From: Zwartia panacis
Lineage (GTDB): Bacteria; Pseudomonadota; Gammaproteobacteria; Burkholderiales; Burkholderiaceae_B
Direction of reading: 5' to 3'
Length of the DNA: 64,000 nt
NCBI RefSeq assembly: GCF_030410395.1
Contig: NZ_JAUHHF010000002.1
Span: forward strand, 186,001 to 250,000
Within the stretch, counting starts at the first letter, position 1. Every line of letters begins with the position of its first letter. The position numbers and the translations under genes are program-made. The notes beneath the pieces were generated by a model. That model had not been told where the DNA came from and did not search any database. It saw only the letters and a list, made by a program, of their open reading frames with translations. Below, piece after piece: positions 50,131 to 58,617 of this stretch.

Positions 50131-50156
50131 TGTATAAGCATCCTAATACTTTTACA
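50129..50156 (-). promoter_or_regulatory. Promoter of the toxin-antitoxin pair
   Basis: On the minus strand TGTAAA (50156-50151) and TACAAT (50134-50129) are separated by 16 bases. The -10 box is a good match to TATAAT and its last two bases lie in the palindromic operator. Confidence 0.6.
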
Positions 50157-50222
50157 CATCCAAACAGTCATTACATTTCGAATAATCCAAGCACTTTAGA
50201 CTGTATGAACAAATGGACCGAC

Positions 50223-50251
50223 TTGCACGAACGCCAAATTTTGTGCATAAT
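50223..50251 (+). promoter_or_regulatory. Promoter of the tRNA cluster
   Basis: TTGCAC and CATAAT are separated by exactly 17 bases, a strong sigma-70 type match, about 112 bp before tRNA-Ala. It is divergent from the toxin-antitoxin promoter. The remaining intergenic sequence from 50157 to 50363 shows no other coding potential. Confidence 0.6.
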
Positions 50252-50363
50252 CCCGTTTCTTCGCTGTCGACACATCCAACAGAAATGTCGGGTGCCTTAA
50301 TCGAAGTCAGCACCACCAAAGTTCTCTCAGTTCGGTTCTTTTGCGGTCTGTACTGAAATTTTT

Positions 50364-50439
<76 letters not shown>

Positions 50440-50467
50440 GTTAATGCGAAGAGAAGTTGTTAGTCCT

Positions 50468-50543
50468 GTCCCCTTCGTCTAGAGGCCTAGGACATCACCC
50501 TTTCACGGTGAGTACAGGGGTTCGAATCCCCTAGGGGACGCCA
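50468..50543 (+). tRNA. tRNA-Glu (TTC anticodon)
   Basis: A 76-base cloverleaf with encoded CCA. The acceptor stem is GTCCCCT/AGGGGAC, the anticodon loop holds TTC (CCTTTCACGG region), and the T arm has TTCGAAT. It follows tRNA-Ala by 28 bp on the same transcript. Confidence 0.97.
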
Positions 50544-50590
50544 GTTTTTCTGGCTTTTAGGGTAGTTTAAGTAATAGTTTTTACCGCTGC

Positions 50591-50667
50591 GGAGCGGTAG
50601 TTCAGTTGGTTAGAATACCGGCCTGTCACGCCGGGGGTCGCGGGTTCGAGTCCCGTCCGCTCCGCCA
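50591..50667 (+). tRNA. tRNA-Asp (GTC anticodon)
   Basis: A 77-base cloverleaf with encoded CCA. The acceptor stem is GGAGCGG/CCGCTCC, the anticodon loop CTGTCAC holds GTC, and the T arm has TTCGAGT. The GUN anticodon makes it a substrate of the queuosine enzymes QueA and Tgt encoded in this window. Confidence 0.97.
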
Positions 50668-50678
50668 AGCACACATCA

Positions 50679-50700
50679 AGCGCCTCAAGGGCGCTTTTTT
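50679..50700 (+). terminator. Intrinsic terminator of the tRNA cluster
   Basis: AGCGCC pairs with GGCGCT around a five-base loop and is followed by six T residues. It lies 11 bp after the tRNA-Asp CCA and just before the convergent MFS gene. Confidence 0.88.
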
Positions 50701-50724
50701 GTTGCCTGATGAAAATGTATAGCG

Positions 50725-51966
50725 CTACCCACGCACTGCATTTTTCGGCAGAGTCATCGAGATCAGCCCAGCGATAATCAGCAAGCTGCCCGACATCCCG
50801 AACGCGACCCAGTGCGTGCCAAAAGTCTCATACCCCCAGCCACCAAGCCAGGAGCTGAACGTCGCACCGAACTGGTGACCTAGATAAGCCAAGCCGTACA
50901 GCACGCCCACGAGCCTCACGCCATAGGTATCGGCCAAAATTGCAGAAGACATCGCGATACTGCCGGCCCAGACCAGTCCACCAATAAAGGATGCCGCCAC
51001 AAGCTCGACGTGCGTGCCCACCATCACCAACGCAAAAAACCCGAGTCCGCGAACAAAATAAATCACCGCCAAAATACTGCGGCGCTCAAGCTTATCCGCT
51101 AGCCGCCCCAAAATCAGTGTGCCAAAGATCGCCACGATACCGATGATGCTGATCCCCATCGCACTGGTCGCAGAATCAAAACCATGGTCCATGAGCATAG
51201 GCATACCGTGCGTCCCAAGCAAATTCATACTGAAGCCGCAAACAAACAGACCCAGACAAATTTTCCAGAATACAACCGTACGGACAGCCTCGGAAAAAGT
51301 CATCGCAGAGGCCGCAGCGGCTTTCTTTTTATTTTCAGCATTGATCTGCGAAGGCAGGAGATCCGTATTTTCGGGAGCTACATCACTGATGATAAAAAGC
51401 GCAGATGGCACGGTTAGCAGGGCAAATACGACGGCAAAGGCGAGCAAGGTGGCCTGCCAACCATAGGACTCAATGGCCCAGGTCATCAGCGGGGTCATTA
51501 TGGCTATACCGGCCATCGAGCCTGTAGACAGATAAAACAGTGCCATGCCGCGCTGGCGTGTAAACCATCGGCTGATCACGGGTGTCAACGCAACCGGACT
51601 GGTAAATGCCAGTCCCACAGACATCAGCACACCAAACGACAGCATGAAAGACCAGGGCTCACGCGCCACGATCGCCCAAAGTACCGAACCCATCACAATG
51701 GCGGTACCGACCAACAACACAAAGCGTGTGCCGAAACGAGCGACCAGCATGCCTGCTACAGGCATACCGATTCCATAGAACAGCATCCCCACCGCGATAA
51801 TCGTCGCGAGCAAGGTTCGGCTAAAGCCCAGATCATCGGCCATCGGGATAAAGAAGGGGCCAATCCCCAATCTCATCCCAACCGTGAGTAATGTCACAAA
51901 CGTCGCAGCCGCAACGATGTTCCAACCGAAATACCACCTACCTGGTCTTGCCTGCACCTGAGTCAA
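50725..51966 (-). CDS. MFS transporter
   Basis: A 413-residue major facilitator permease with about twelve transmembrane segments, of the monocarboxylate or OFA-like type (GWNIVAAATFVTLLTVGMRLG at the N-terminus, then LGFSRTLLATIIAVGMLFYG). The motif-A-like loop RFGTRFVLL is near 77. It overlaps the end of the upstream DUF457 gene by 29 bp. It converges with the tRNA terminator. Substrate unknown, but a carboxylate is plausible. Confidence 0.84.
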   Translation of the reverse strand: MTQVQARPGRWYFGWNIVAAATFVTLLTVGMRLGIGPFFIPMADDLGFSRTLLATIIAVGMLFYGIGMPVAGMLVARFGTRFVLLVGTAIVMGSVLWAIVAREPWSFMLSFGVLMSVGLAFTSPVALTPVISRWFTRQRGMALFYLSTGSMAGIAIMTPLMTWAIESYGWQATLLAFAVVFALLTVPSALFIISDVAPENTDLLPSQINAENKKKAAAASAMTFSEAVRTVVFWKICLGLFVCGFSMNLLGTHGMPMLMDHGFDSATSAMGISIIGIVAIFGTLILGRLADKLERRSILAVIYFVRGLGFFALVMVGTHVELVAASFIGGLVWAGSIAMSSAILADTYGVRLVGVLYGLAYLGHQFGATFSSWLGGWGYETFGTHWVAFGMSGSLLIIAGLISMTLPKNAVRG

Positions 51967-53029
51967 TCTCGTCCCCTCTATTTTTTATGGAATATCCGCA
52001 ACGTTCTAACTGTACATCCTGAATGGATCGACCTGCATGATCCGCGGCAGGTAAAGGCACATCATGGCCAGTCAAGCGCGTCCACAGCCATGGTAATGCA
52101 GTCGCGATATCAGGTCTCTGCCCAACCGCGCGGGCTACATTTTCATTACTCACATCAAACCTGAAAAAATAATATGGCTCCTGTCCCATACGCAGGTCCG
52201 TCACTGTCAAGCGTCCATCCTGCTGACCAAGACTATAAAAACCGTGACTGAATTTCGCGATCGCGGCGACACCCGCATTGCTCGTAGCGAAACGCGCCAG
52301 CGCATCGCAGCGCGGATACTGTCTCCAGGTGATCTGTTTTTTCTCATCCAGGAGTGACCGGAAACCCTCGTAATAAGCATCTGGCGTCATCGCAACCATT
52401 CGCCAGAGGACTGAATTGAACGCGGTGGGATTCACTAACAAACGTTCAGCTTGAATGCCGGACTCTTTCAAAGAAGCTTGCGCGAGCTTGGTGACATACG
52501 CTTGCGCTGCGATACCCCACACGAGATACAAGGTACTCAAAGCGAGACCGACCCAATTCCATCTCAAGCCGCGAACTGACTTGAGCACCAATGCAGCACC
52601 TAGTCCGATTAACAGCGGAACGGTATACAGAGGATCAATAATAAAAATACTTCCCACACCATACGGATAATCCGTCAACGGGAGCAGGAGTCGCGTGCCG
52701 TACACCGTCATCACATCGAGCAGAGGATGGGTAAAGAGTGCTAGCCAGAAAGCAAGCGTCCATCTTTTCCACAACGTCATGTTTCCTTGCAGTCTCGCCA
52801 AGCCCCAACCCAGGAACGGTGAGAGCAATGTCAGATAAAGCAGAGAGTGACTTTCAGCACGATGGCGGACCATATTCAAAATAGGATCACCATGATTAAT
52901 GATCGCATCCAGATCTGGCAGGGTACCCGCAATGCCACCCCAAAGCGCGGCTTTCCATACCGCAGTGCGCCGTCCCATCACGCCAACCGAAAGGGCGGCC
53001 CCGAGGGCGATCTGACTTACCGAATCCAT
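51938..53029 (-). CDS. DUF457/YdjM-like membrane-bound metal-dependent hydrolase
   Basis: A 363-residue inner-membrane protein. The N-terminal half has the family pattern GGIAGTLPDLDAI near 32, HRAESHS near 57 and FTHPLLDVMTVYG near 100, in which the His and Asp residues are expected metal ligands, with four or five membrane segments to about 180. The C-terminal half is periplasmic-looking and includes YFFRFDVSNENVARAVG. Its start overlaps the upstream MFS gene by 13 bp and its end overlaps the next MFS gene by 29 bp. Confidence 0.8.
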   Translation of the reverse strand: MDSVSQIALGAALSVGVMGRRTAVWKAALWGGIAGTLPDLDAIINHGDPILNMVRHRAESHSLLYLTLLSPFLGWGLARLQGNMTLWKRWTLAFWLALFTHPLLDVMTVYGTRLLLPLTDYPYGVGSIFIIDPLYTVPLLIGLGAALVLKSVRGLRWNWVGLALSTLYLVWGIAAQAYVTKLAQASLKESGIQAERLLVNPTAFNSVLWRMVAMTPDAYYEGFRSLLDEKKQITWRQYPRCDALARFATSNAGVAAIAKFSHGFYSLGQQDGRLTVTDLRMGQEPYYFFRFDVSNENVARAVGQRPDIATALPWLWTRLTGHDVPLPAADHAGRSIQDVQLERCGYSIKNRGDEIDSGAGKTR

Positions 53030-54153
53030 TTAGGCCGCCACATCAACAAAACGAGGATCAAGGCACACACCGAACTGAATACATACAACATGTTCGGCCC
53101 GCCAGCACGCATTAACGCGCCAGCAATCGTGGGACCGATCGTGGCACCGACTCCATAGGTCATCAGCACCACCGCGGCTAATCCCACGCGCTTTTCCGCA
53201 CTCACGCGGTCATTGGCAAAGTTCGAAGCCAAAGCGTAAAAAGTGAACTGAATCACACCAAAGCCTGCAGCAAAAATAAGCATCACCCAGTACGGCCAAC
53301 TCATCCAGCCCCACATCAGCACTGCGATCACGGTGTAGATCACTGCGTTATTACGAATCAACTTGGCGCGGTCTGTCCGATCAGAGAGCCACCCCATCGG
53401 CCACTGCGCGAGAAGACCGGCAATCACACTGGTGGCTGTATAAAGCGCGATCTGTGGCGTGCTGAGGCCTTGTCCGAGCGCGAACACCGCGGCCAAACCA
53501 TAAAACGACGCTGAAATATTTCCAGCTAAAAATACCGTGAACAATGCCTGAGGCGCTGCTTTGAAAAAATATGGGAAATCGATCGGCGCGGGCAATTGTG
53601 GAATGGGAAGCTTGCGCTGAGTCAGCACAATCGGCAGCAAGCTCAGTGCCTGACAAAGCGCGACAAAAATCAACGGGCGTAAATCCAGCGTTGGGTAAAG
53701 CGTAATCGCGAGTTGTCCAAGTGCGGTGCCTGAACCAGACATGACCATATAGACGGACATGACACGTCCGCGATGACTGTTTTCTGTCTGCTCGTTGAGC
53801 CAGCTTTCCACCACGATGTATTGAACGGACATCGCTACGCCAACGATCAAGCGCAAAGCAATCCAGACAGGCAAGGACTCGAACAGGCTTTGTGACAATA
53901 CGGCGCAAATCGACAAGATCGCCGCTGTCGCACAGGCGCGAATGTGTCCTACACGGACAATCAGCCGATGTCCAATACGAGCACCAAAAACCAAACCAAG
54001 GTAATACGCCGAGATCAGGGTCCCGATCCAAAAGGCGCTCACTGACTCCGCTGACAATTTCAACGCGATATACGTGTTGAATAGCCCGGTACTTGCCAGC
54101 ATCAGCAAGGTGGCAAGATACAGTGAAGGGAAGGAACCGAGAGTTGAAATCAT
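53017..54153 (-). CDS. MFS transporter (YcaD-like)
   Basis: A 378-residue permease with about twelve transmembrane segments. SAYYLGLVFGARIGHRLIVRVGH near 48 is a motif-A variant, and EQTENSHRGRVMSVYMVMSG near 125 is typical of the YcaD/MFS sugar-transporter-like group. The ATG has no clear ribosome-binding site; the closest purine-rich stretch (GGCGGGA) is in the downstream arm of a hairpin that ends 13 bases before the ATG. Expression may therefore be limited by that structure. Confidence 0.84.
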   Translation of the reverse strand: MISTLGSFPSLYLATLLMLASTGLFNTYIALKLSAESVSAFWIGTLISAYYLGLVFGARIGHRLIVRVGHIRACATAAILSICAVLSQSLFESLPVWIALRLIVGVAMSVQYIVVESWLNEQTENSHRGRVMSVYMVMSGSGTALGQLAITLYPTLDLRPLIFVALCQALSLLPIVLTQRKLPIPQLPAPIDFPYFFKAAPQALFTVFLAGNISASFYGLAAVFALGQGLSTPQIALYTATSVIAGLLAQWPMGWLSDRTDRAKLIRNNAVIYTVIAVLMWGWMSWPYWVMLIFAAGFGVIQFTFYALASNFANDRVSAEKRVGLAAVVLMTYGVGATIGPTIAGALMRAGGPNMLYVFSSVCALILVLLMWRPKWIR

Positions 54154-54166
54154 CTGAACAAGAAAA

Positions 54167-54208
54167 CATCCCGCCCACGCAGGACACCAGTCCCCATTAG
54201 GCGGGATG
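54167..54208 (-). other. Nested hairpin with U tract directly before an MFS start codon
   Basis: CATCCCGCC and GGCGGGATG pair as a 9-bp outer stem; inside, GGAC and GTCC form a 4-bp stem with a four-base loop, flanked by two six-base internal loops. On the minus strand TTTTCTTGTT follows, so it can act as the terminator of the peroxiredoxin gene. It ends 13 bases before the MFS ATG and contains the only ribosome-binding-like sequence. Confidence 0.6.
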
Positions 54209-54271
54209 ACATGCGCGATGAGCGTGACGAAACCAGTCCGTCAGGCCCAACCCGCAAATAAAGCAATTCGC

Positions 54272-54775
54272 TTAGATCGCCTTGAGCATCGAAGCCGCAT
54301 CGCTGACTTCGTACTTGCCTGGACCTTCGACATGCAAAACTTTCACCACGCCGTCAACGATGTAGGCGGCGTAGCGTTGTGAGCGAATGCCCATGCCACG
54401 TGCATTGAGGTCAAGCTCCAGACCCAGTGCTTTGGTCCATTCGGCCGACCCATCCGCCATCATGCGAACCTTGTTGCCGACTTTCTGATCACGGCCCCAG
54501 GCACCCATCACGAATGCGTCATTGACTGCAACGCACCAGATTTCGTCGACGCCCTTGGCTTTGATGGCATCGAAATGCTCAACGTAGCTTGGGACGTGTT
54601 TGGCGGAGCATGTTGGCGTAAAAGCGCCAGGCAATGCGAACATCAGAATTTTCTTACCCTTGACCAGGTCGGAAACTTTGAAAGCGTTCGGACCGAGGGT
54701 GCAACCCGCTGTTTCGGTTTCGATGAATTCTGTGAGTGTGGCATCGGGTACCCGATCACCGACTTTGATAGTCAT
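54272..54775 (-). CDS. Peroxiredoxin (Prx5 type)
   Basis: A 167-residue thiol peroxidase. The peroxidatic Cys lies in PGAFTPTCSAKHVPSYVE near 55, and MGAWGRDQKVG near 97 and the SQRYAAYIVDG near 137 are typical of the Prx5/AhpE-like glutaredoxin-dependent group. There is no fused glutaredoxin domain and no obvious resolving Cys near the C-terminus. It would reduce hydroperoxides in the cytoplasm. Confidence 0.92.
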   Translation of the reverse strand: MTIKVGDRVPDATLTEFIETETAGCTLGPNAFKVSDLVKGKKILMFALPGAFTPTCSAKHVPSYVEHFDAIKAKGVDEIWCVAVNDAFVMGAWGRDQKVGNKVRMMADGSAEWTKALGLELDLNARGMGIRSQRYAAYIVDGVVKVLHVEGPGKYEVSDAASMLKAI

Positions 54776-54967
54776 ATGCGCTCTCCTGAGGCTTCACGGG
54801 CAGCGACGGCTGCCACACTTGAGCCTAGCGTGTGCACTATCATAAGCCACCAAATCGCTCAGTGCGAGTGCAAGCGCTCAACAACCACACGCCAAGACTC
54901 AATCACCACACAGAGCGTATGGTTTTATCAGGCAAAAGCGCCACTCAACAGCAGCGCACCAACCGCT

Positions 54968-55444
54968 TTACTTGGAAGCCTTGGGTTCGTCTTTGACGCG
55001 ATAGACCAGCACGGCCGTATGAGTGAGTGCCAGAACCTTTGTGGTCACACTACCGAGCAACAAACGTGACAGTCCGCTACGGCCATGGCTGCCAATAAAA
55101 ATCATGTCGCACTGATAATCGGTCGCCGCCTGAACAATACCGTCTGCGATATTGAAATTGGAGACTGCGTGTGCAGTCGCTTTGACGCCCGCAGTTTCGG
55201 CGCGATCCATGACGCCTTTTAGATAAACTTTGGCCTGTTCAGCGTTGGCCTTGTCATAGTCCTCGTCCGTGATCGCATAAGCGGCGGACATTCCGTCGAA
55301 ACCCATCGTTGCCGCAAAAGGCTGAGATACATGCAGCGCCACAATCTCGGCACCCGTCGAACGGGCGAATGAAATGCCCGCGTTGGCGGACTGCGCTGAC
55401 AGGGCTGAGCCGTCAGTTGGAATCAATATTTTTTTGAACATCAT
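54968..55444 (-). CDS. Universal stress protein, UspA family
   Basis: A 158-residue single-domain Usp. ILIPTDGSALSAQSANAGISFA opens the domain, and the nucleotide-binding signature GSHGRSGLSRLLLGSVTTKVL near 117 fits the ATP-binding subgroup (GxxGx9GS). A strong AGGAGG ribosome-binding site precedes the ATG. A perfect FNR/ANR-type box lies 80 to 93 bp upstream, which suggests induction at low oxygen. Confidence 0.93.
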   Translation of the reverse strand: MMFKKILIPTDGSALSAQSANAGISFARSTGAEIVALHVSQPFAATMGFDGMSAAYAITDEDYDKANAEQAKVYLKGVMDRAETAGVKATAHAVSNFNIADGIVQAATDYQCDMIFIGSHGRSGLSRLLLGSVTTKVLALTHTAVLVYRVKDEPKASK

Positions 55445-55523
55445 GGTCTTGCCTCCTGAGAGAACTACATGGCTGAATACTAGACCTTAATCCGCGATAT
55501 CCCAACAGGGATTACGCGGGGGA

Positions 55524-55537
55524 TTGATCCAAATCAA
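55524..55537 (-). promoter_or_regulatory. FNR/ANR-type binding site upstream of the universal stress protein gene
   Basis: TTGAT-N4-ATCAA is present exactly. Its centre lies about 86 bp upstream of the usp ATG. If it works as a class II site at -41.5, transcription would start near 55489 with a GATATC -10 box, leaving a 45-base leader. The site overlaps the last four bases of the upstream TIGR01244-like gene. Confidence 0.65.
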
Positions 55538-55878
55538 GAGTTTCCAGTCGCGGCGCGGTACAAAACAGTACAGCGGGTACCCGAACGGCAATACGCCAAA
55601 ATCGGCTTGGGCATCGTCGCGAGCAGCTCGGTAAAGCGTGCGACGTCCTGAGCGGTCATCCCACCACTGATGACCGGCTGGTATTCGACAGCCAGGCCAG
55701 CAGCCTTTGCCGCCGCGCTCACCTCGGCCGCCGTCGGCTGATCGGGGCCCGCCTCGTAATCCGGGCGGTTAATGATGACGCTTTTAAAGCCCGCTGCGGC
55801 AACAGCAGCCATGTCACCCGGCTGTAACTGAGGTGCGACGGCAAAATCGGGGTTCAAGGCACTAATGGGCGTTGACAC
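55534..55878 (-). CDS. TIGR01244-like phosphatase/sulfur transferase
   Basis: A 114-residue protein with a dual-specificity phosphatase-like fold. The CRSGTRC segment near 97-103 is the C(x)5R active-site loop, here CxxxxR in spacing, and the N-terminal FKSVIINRPDYE near 31 is the other conserved segment. Related domains occur fused to Blh or sulfide:quinone enzymes. The start is GTG with AGGAG 8 bases upstream. It lies upstream of the stress protein gene. Confidence 0.78.
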   Translation of the reverse strand: MSTPISALNPDFAVAPQLQPGDMAAVAAAGFKSVIINRPDYEAGPDQPTAAEVSAAAKAAGLAVEYQPVISGGMTAQDVARFTELLATMPKPILAYCRSGTRCTVLYRAATGNS

Positions 55879-55930
55879 GGAGGTATCTCCTAAAAATAGA
55901 CGAACTGAATCTCGTTAATGCTCCAAGAGC

Positions 55931-56656
55931 TTAGTATACGCAGCGAAAGCCAATGTAGACCACATAGACATCGTCTGGCTTGTACTGCATGCCCTCTAAC
56001 CGCATCTGGGACGGACCGTACCACCAGGAGCCGCCGGCTGTCAGATGGGATTTGCCCTGCGTGTCCAGCAACCACTCCCAAACATTCGCCCCCATGTCAT
56101 ACAACCCGTTGACTCCGGCACGCGTACGACCCACTGGTGCGTGGCGCTCCCAGCCGTCGGCGCCACCCTTCACGTTAGCCCCTTCCCCGGTGTCTCCCGT
56201 CGGATACTCATAGGTTTTGCCTTGAATGTAAGGCGCAGGGGGGTTCTGACGCTGTTCTGTGTAAGCAGCGCGCTGCCACTGCGCTTTTGTGGGTAAATCC
56301 CCGCCCGCATCCTGACAAAAAGCCCGGGCTTCGTCCCACTTCAGGTGCACGGCAGGCTCATCAGGTTGGGCGGGACCACCAAAAGGAGTCCTCCAATTCC
56401 ACCCTTTGCGTTTTTGCCAACCCATGACATATTCAAAGCCACCACCACTTCGCTCGGCTTCAGTCTGTATGCCCTTACGCTGGGCATACTCGGCAAAGCG
56501 CCCGATACTGACCTCAGTAAGATCGATTTTGAAATCCCCCATATCGATCCTGGGGGTTGGCGTGGTCGTTTGAGCCTGTCCGACAGAGGCTAAACCCAGC
56601 AATATCAACAACATGAGAGAATTTTTCATGGCTCGAGCTTGTGTATTCAAAGGCAT
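55931..56656 (-). CDS. Formylglycine-generating-enzyme-like protein lacking the catalytic cysteines
   Basis: An exported protein of 241 residues with a signal peptide (MKNSLMLLILLGLASVGQA). The mature part has a SUMF1/FGE-sulfatase domain: EVSIGRFAEYAQ near 49, VHLKWDEARAFCQDAGGDLPTKAQW near 103, GLYDMGANVWEW near 188 and the final GFRCVY. The segment GGSWWYGPSQMR, where true FGEs carry the paired active-site cysteines, has none. It is therefore unlikely to make formylglycine; such proteins can be binding or structural. ATG 56629 is an alternative start. Confidence 0.75.
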   Translation of the reverse strand: MPLNTQARAMKNSLMLLILLGLASVGQAQTTTPTPRIDMGDFKIDLTEVSIGRFAEYAQRKGIQTEAERSGGGFEYVMGWQKRKGWNWRTPFGGPAQPDEPAVHLKWDEARAFCQDAGGDLPTKAQWQRAAYTEQRQNPPAPYIQGKTYEYPTGDTGEGANVKGGADGWERHAPVGRTRAGVNGLYDMGANVWEWLLDTQGKSHLTAGGSWWYGPSQMRLEGMQYKPDDVYVVYIGFRCVY

Positions 56657-56753
56657 ATTCCGGATCTCTTGGTAGAAGTACAAATATGAGCGATACTCGA
56701 CTGTAAATCAAACAACAACACTCATATACAACATCCACACACCGGAGATCACA

Positions 56754-57365
56754 ATGATTTTGGTTGGCCGCTACGTTTCACCCTTTGTTCGCCGTGTTGG
56801 CGTCGTTTTACAAACCCTGGGCATTGCTTACGAGCACAAAAGCCTGTCGACTGCCAAAGACGTCGAAGCCATCAAGACGTACAACCCGATCGCTAAAGTG
56901 CCTGTCCTGGTGATGGACAATGGTGAACACCTGGTTGAAAGCTCCGCCATCATCGATACCCTGCTTGAGATGACACCCGGTCAAAAACTCTTGCCCGCAA
57001 GCGGTGCTGAGCGTCGCCATATCCTGCAGCACTGCGCCTTGATGACTAGCGGCTTGGACAAGGCGATTCAGATTTTGTACGAACCCCTCAAGCGCCCTGC
57101 TGAAAAAGTCCATCAACCCTTCATCGATGGTCTCGGCGCACAAGTTCGCGCCAGTCTGGTCATGCTTGAAGAACTCGCGGCCAAAAATACTTTTCCAGGT
57201 GGCGACAAAGCTCGCCTCGATTGCCTGACCGTCGCGGTCGGTTGGTTCTTTCTCAACAAAATGATTCCAAAAGTGGCAGTCGCCGCCGACTTCCCCAACC
57301 TCGTTGCGTTGTCCGCGCGTTGCGAAGCCTTGCCAGCCTTTAAAGCCTGCCAACTCGAGGCATAA
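56754..57365 (+). CDS. Glutathione S-transferase family protein
   Basis: A 203-residue GST. The thioredoxin-like N-terminal domain has a Ser in GRYVSPFVRRVGVVL near 5-19 as the usual activating residue, NPIAKVPVLVMDNGEHLVESSAI near 46, then an all-helical C-terminal domain from about 85. CCGGAGAT lies upstream of the ATG. It is followed by an MFS gene 4 bp later. Confidence 0.9.
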   Translation: MILVGRYVSPFVRRVGVVLQTLGIAYEHKSLSTAKDVEAIKTYNPIAKVPVLVMDNGEHLVESSAIIDTLLEMTPGQKLLPASGAERRHILQHCALMTSGLDKAIQILYEPLKRPAEKVHQPFIDGLGAQVRASLVMLEELAAKNTFPGGDKARLDCLTVAVGWFFLNKMIPKVAVAADFPNLVALSARCEALPAFKACQLEA

Positions 57366-57369
57366 ACTG

Positions 57370-58617
57370 ATGTCCTGGGCAACACCAGCCTTGAAACAAA
57401 AAGTTTTTCATGGCTGGTGGATGGTCGCAGGCTGCATGGCGATTGCGATCGTCGCCTGGTCTTTCGCTTTATACGGGCCGAGTGTCTATCTCCATACGAT
57501 TAGTCGGATGCACGATTGGTCGATTGGTTTAGTCTCCTCCGCCCTCACCCTTGCCTTTCTGGTGAATGCCTCTGTACTGAGCTTCGTGGGCAGTGCCATC
57601 TCCAAATACGGTCCGCAAAAAGTCATGGCGCTCGGCGCCACGGTCATGGCGAGTGGCTTCATCGCCATGAGTGGCATCACCCAAGTCTGGCATGTCTACG
57701 CCTGTTTTGCCTTAATGGGGCTTGGCTGGTCTTGCTTGTCGACCACTGCGATTACTTCATCGCTCGCCCCCTGGTTTGATCGCCATCAAGGACGCGCCGT
57801 GTCCACCGCCATGCTGGGGGCCAGCATCGGAGGGATGGTCGGTGTGCCAGTTTTGCTCGCCTTGATTGGTGCGTTCGGCTTTGCGAACGCCATGATTATG
57901 GTCGGACTCATCGTATTGATGACTGTTTGGCCGATCAGTATTTTTATCTTGCGCCGCCACCCGCAAGATCTCGGCTTATATCCTGATGGAGACGCGCCGA
58001 CGGGCAAGACACCCTCTTCGTCCTCGCGGACCTGGACGCGCGCGACTGCGCTTAGCACAACCGCCTTGCGGACGGTCACTCTCGCCTTCGGTTTCGCTCT
58101 CATGGTGCAAATCGGCTTCCTCACCCATCAAGTATCTTTGTTACTCCCCGCCATTGGCGCCTCGGCGACAGCGTTATGCGTGACACTGGCCGCAGTACTG
58201 GCATTTTGCGGACGGATTTTGCTGGCGCGCTTTTCCGATCATGTTGATGTTCGCCTGATCGCCTGCGGCGTCTTAGTCAATGCCGCCATCAGTTTGAGTC
58301 TGGGCGCTCTTTTCAATGACCATACTTGGGCACAAATCATCGCAGTGCTAGGCTTTGGCCTTTCGGCGGGAAACATCACGACACTGCCACCACTGATCGT
58401 GCGTCGTGAGTTCGGCGCGGCTTCGTTTGGTGCAATCTTTGGGATCGCCGCGATGCTGATGCAACTGATGTCTTCCCTGGGACCCGCTTTTTTTGGCGTG
58501 TTATTTGACTTGAGTGGCGGATATCAGCTGCCACTCGCCCTGGCCGCCGGCCTGAATTTTTTCGCCGCAGCAGTCATCCTGCGCGGCCGCCATACCATCG
58601 ACAAGGAGACGATATGA
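57370..58617 (+). CDS. MFS transporter
   Basis: A 415-residue permease with about twelve transmembrane segments, opening with FHGWWMVAGCMAIAIVAWSFA as in oxalate/formate- and monocarboxylate-type carriers. KYGPQKVMALGA near 81 is the motif-A-like loop. The start at 57370 was chosen over a longer frame that overlaps the GST gene. It overlaps the next gene by 4 bp (ATGA). Confidence 0.85.
   Translation: MSWATPALKQKVFHGWWMVAGCMAIAIVAWSFALYGPSVYLHTISRMHDWSIGLVSSALTLAFLVNASVLSFVGSAISKYGPQKVMALGATVMASGFIAMSGITQVWHVYACFALMGLGWSCLSTTAITSSLAPWFDRHQGRAVSTAMLGASIGGMVGVPVLLALIGAFGFANAMIMVGLIVLMTVWPISIFILRRHPQDLGLYPDGDAPTGKTPSSSSRTWTRATALSTTALRTVTLAFGFALMVQIGFLTHQVSLLLPAIGASATALCVTLAAVLAFCGRILLARFSDHVDVRLIACGVLVNAAISLSLGALFNDHTWAQIIAVLGFGLSAGNITTLPPLIVRREFGAASFGAIFGIAAMLMQLMSSLGPAFFGVLFDLSGGYQLPLALAAGLNFFAAAVILRGRHTIDKETI

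Noticed and set aside
50157-50222. Stretch between the toxin-antitoxin promoter and the tRNA promoter
   Set aside because: No open frame, repeat or attachment-site-like copy of a tRNA end was found, so integration at this site is not supported.
53381-54187. Minus-strand open frame of 268 codons in another frame of an MFS gene
   Set aside because: Cysteine- and arginine-rich out-of-frame product; the YcaD-like permease is the clear coding frame.
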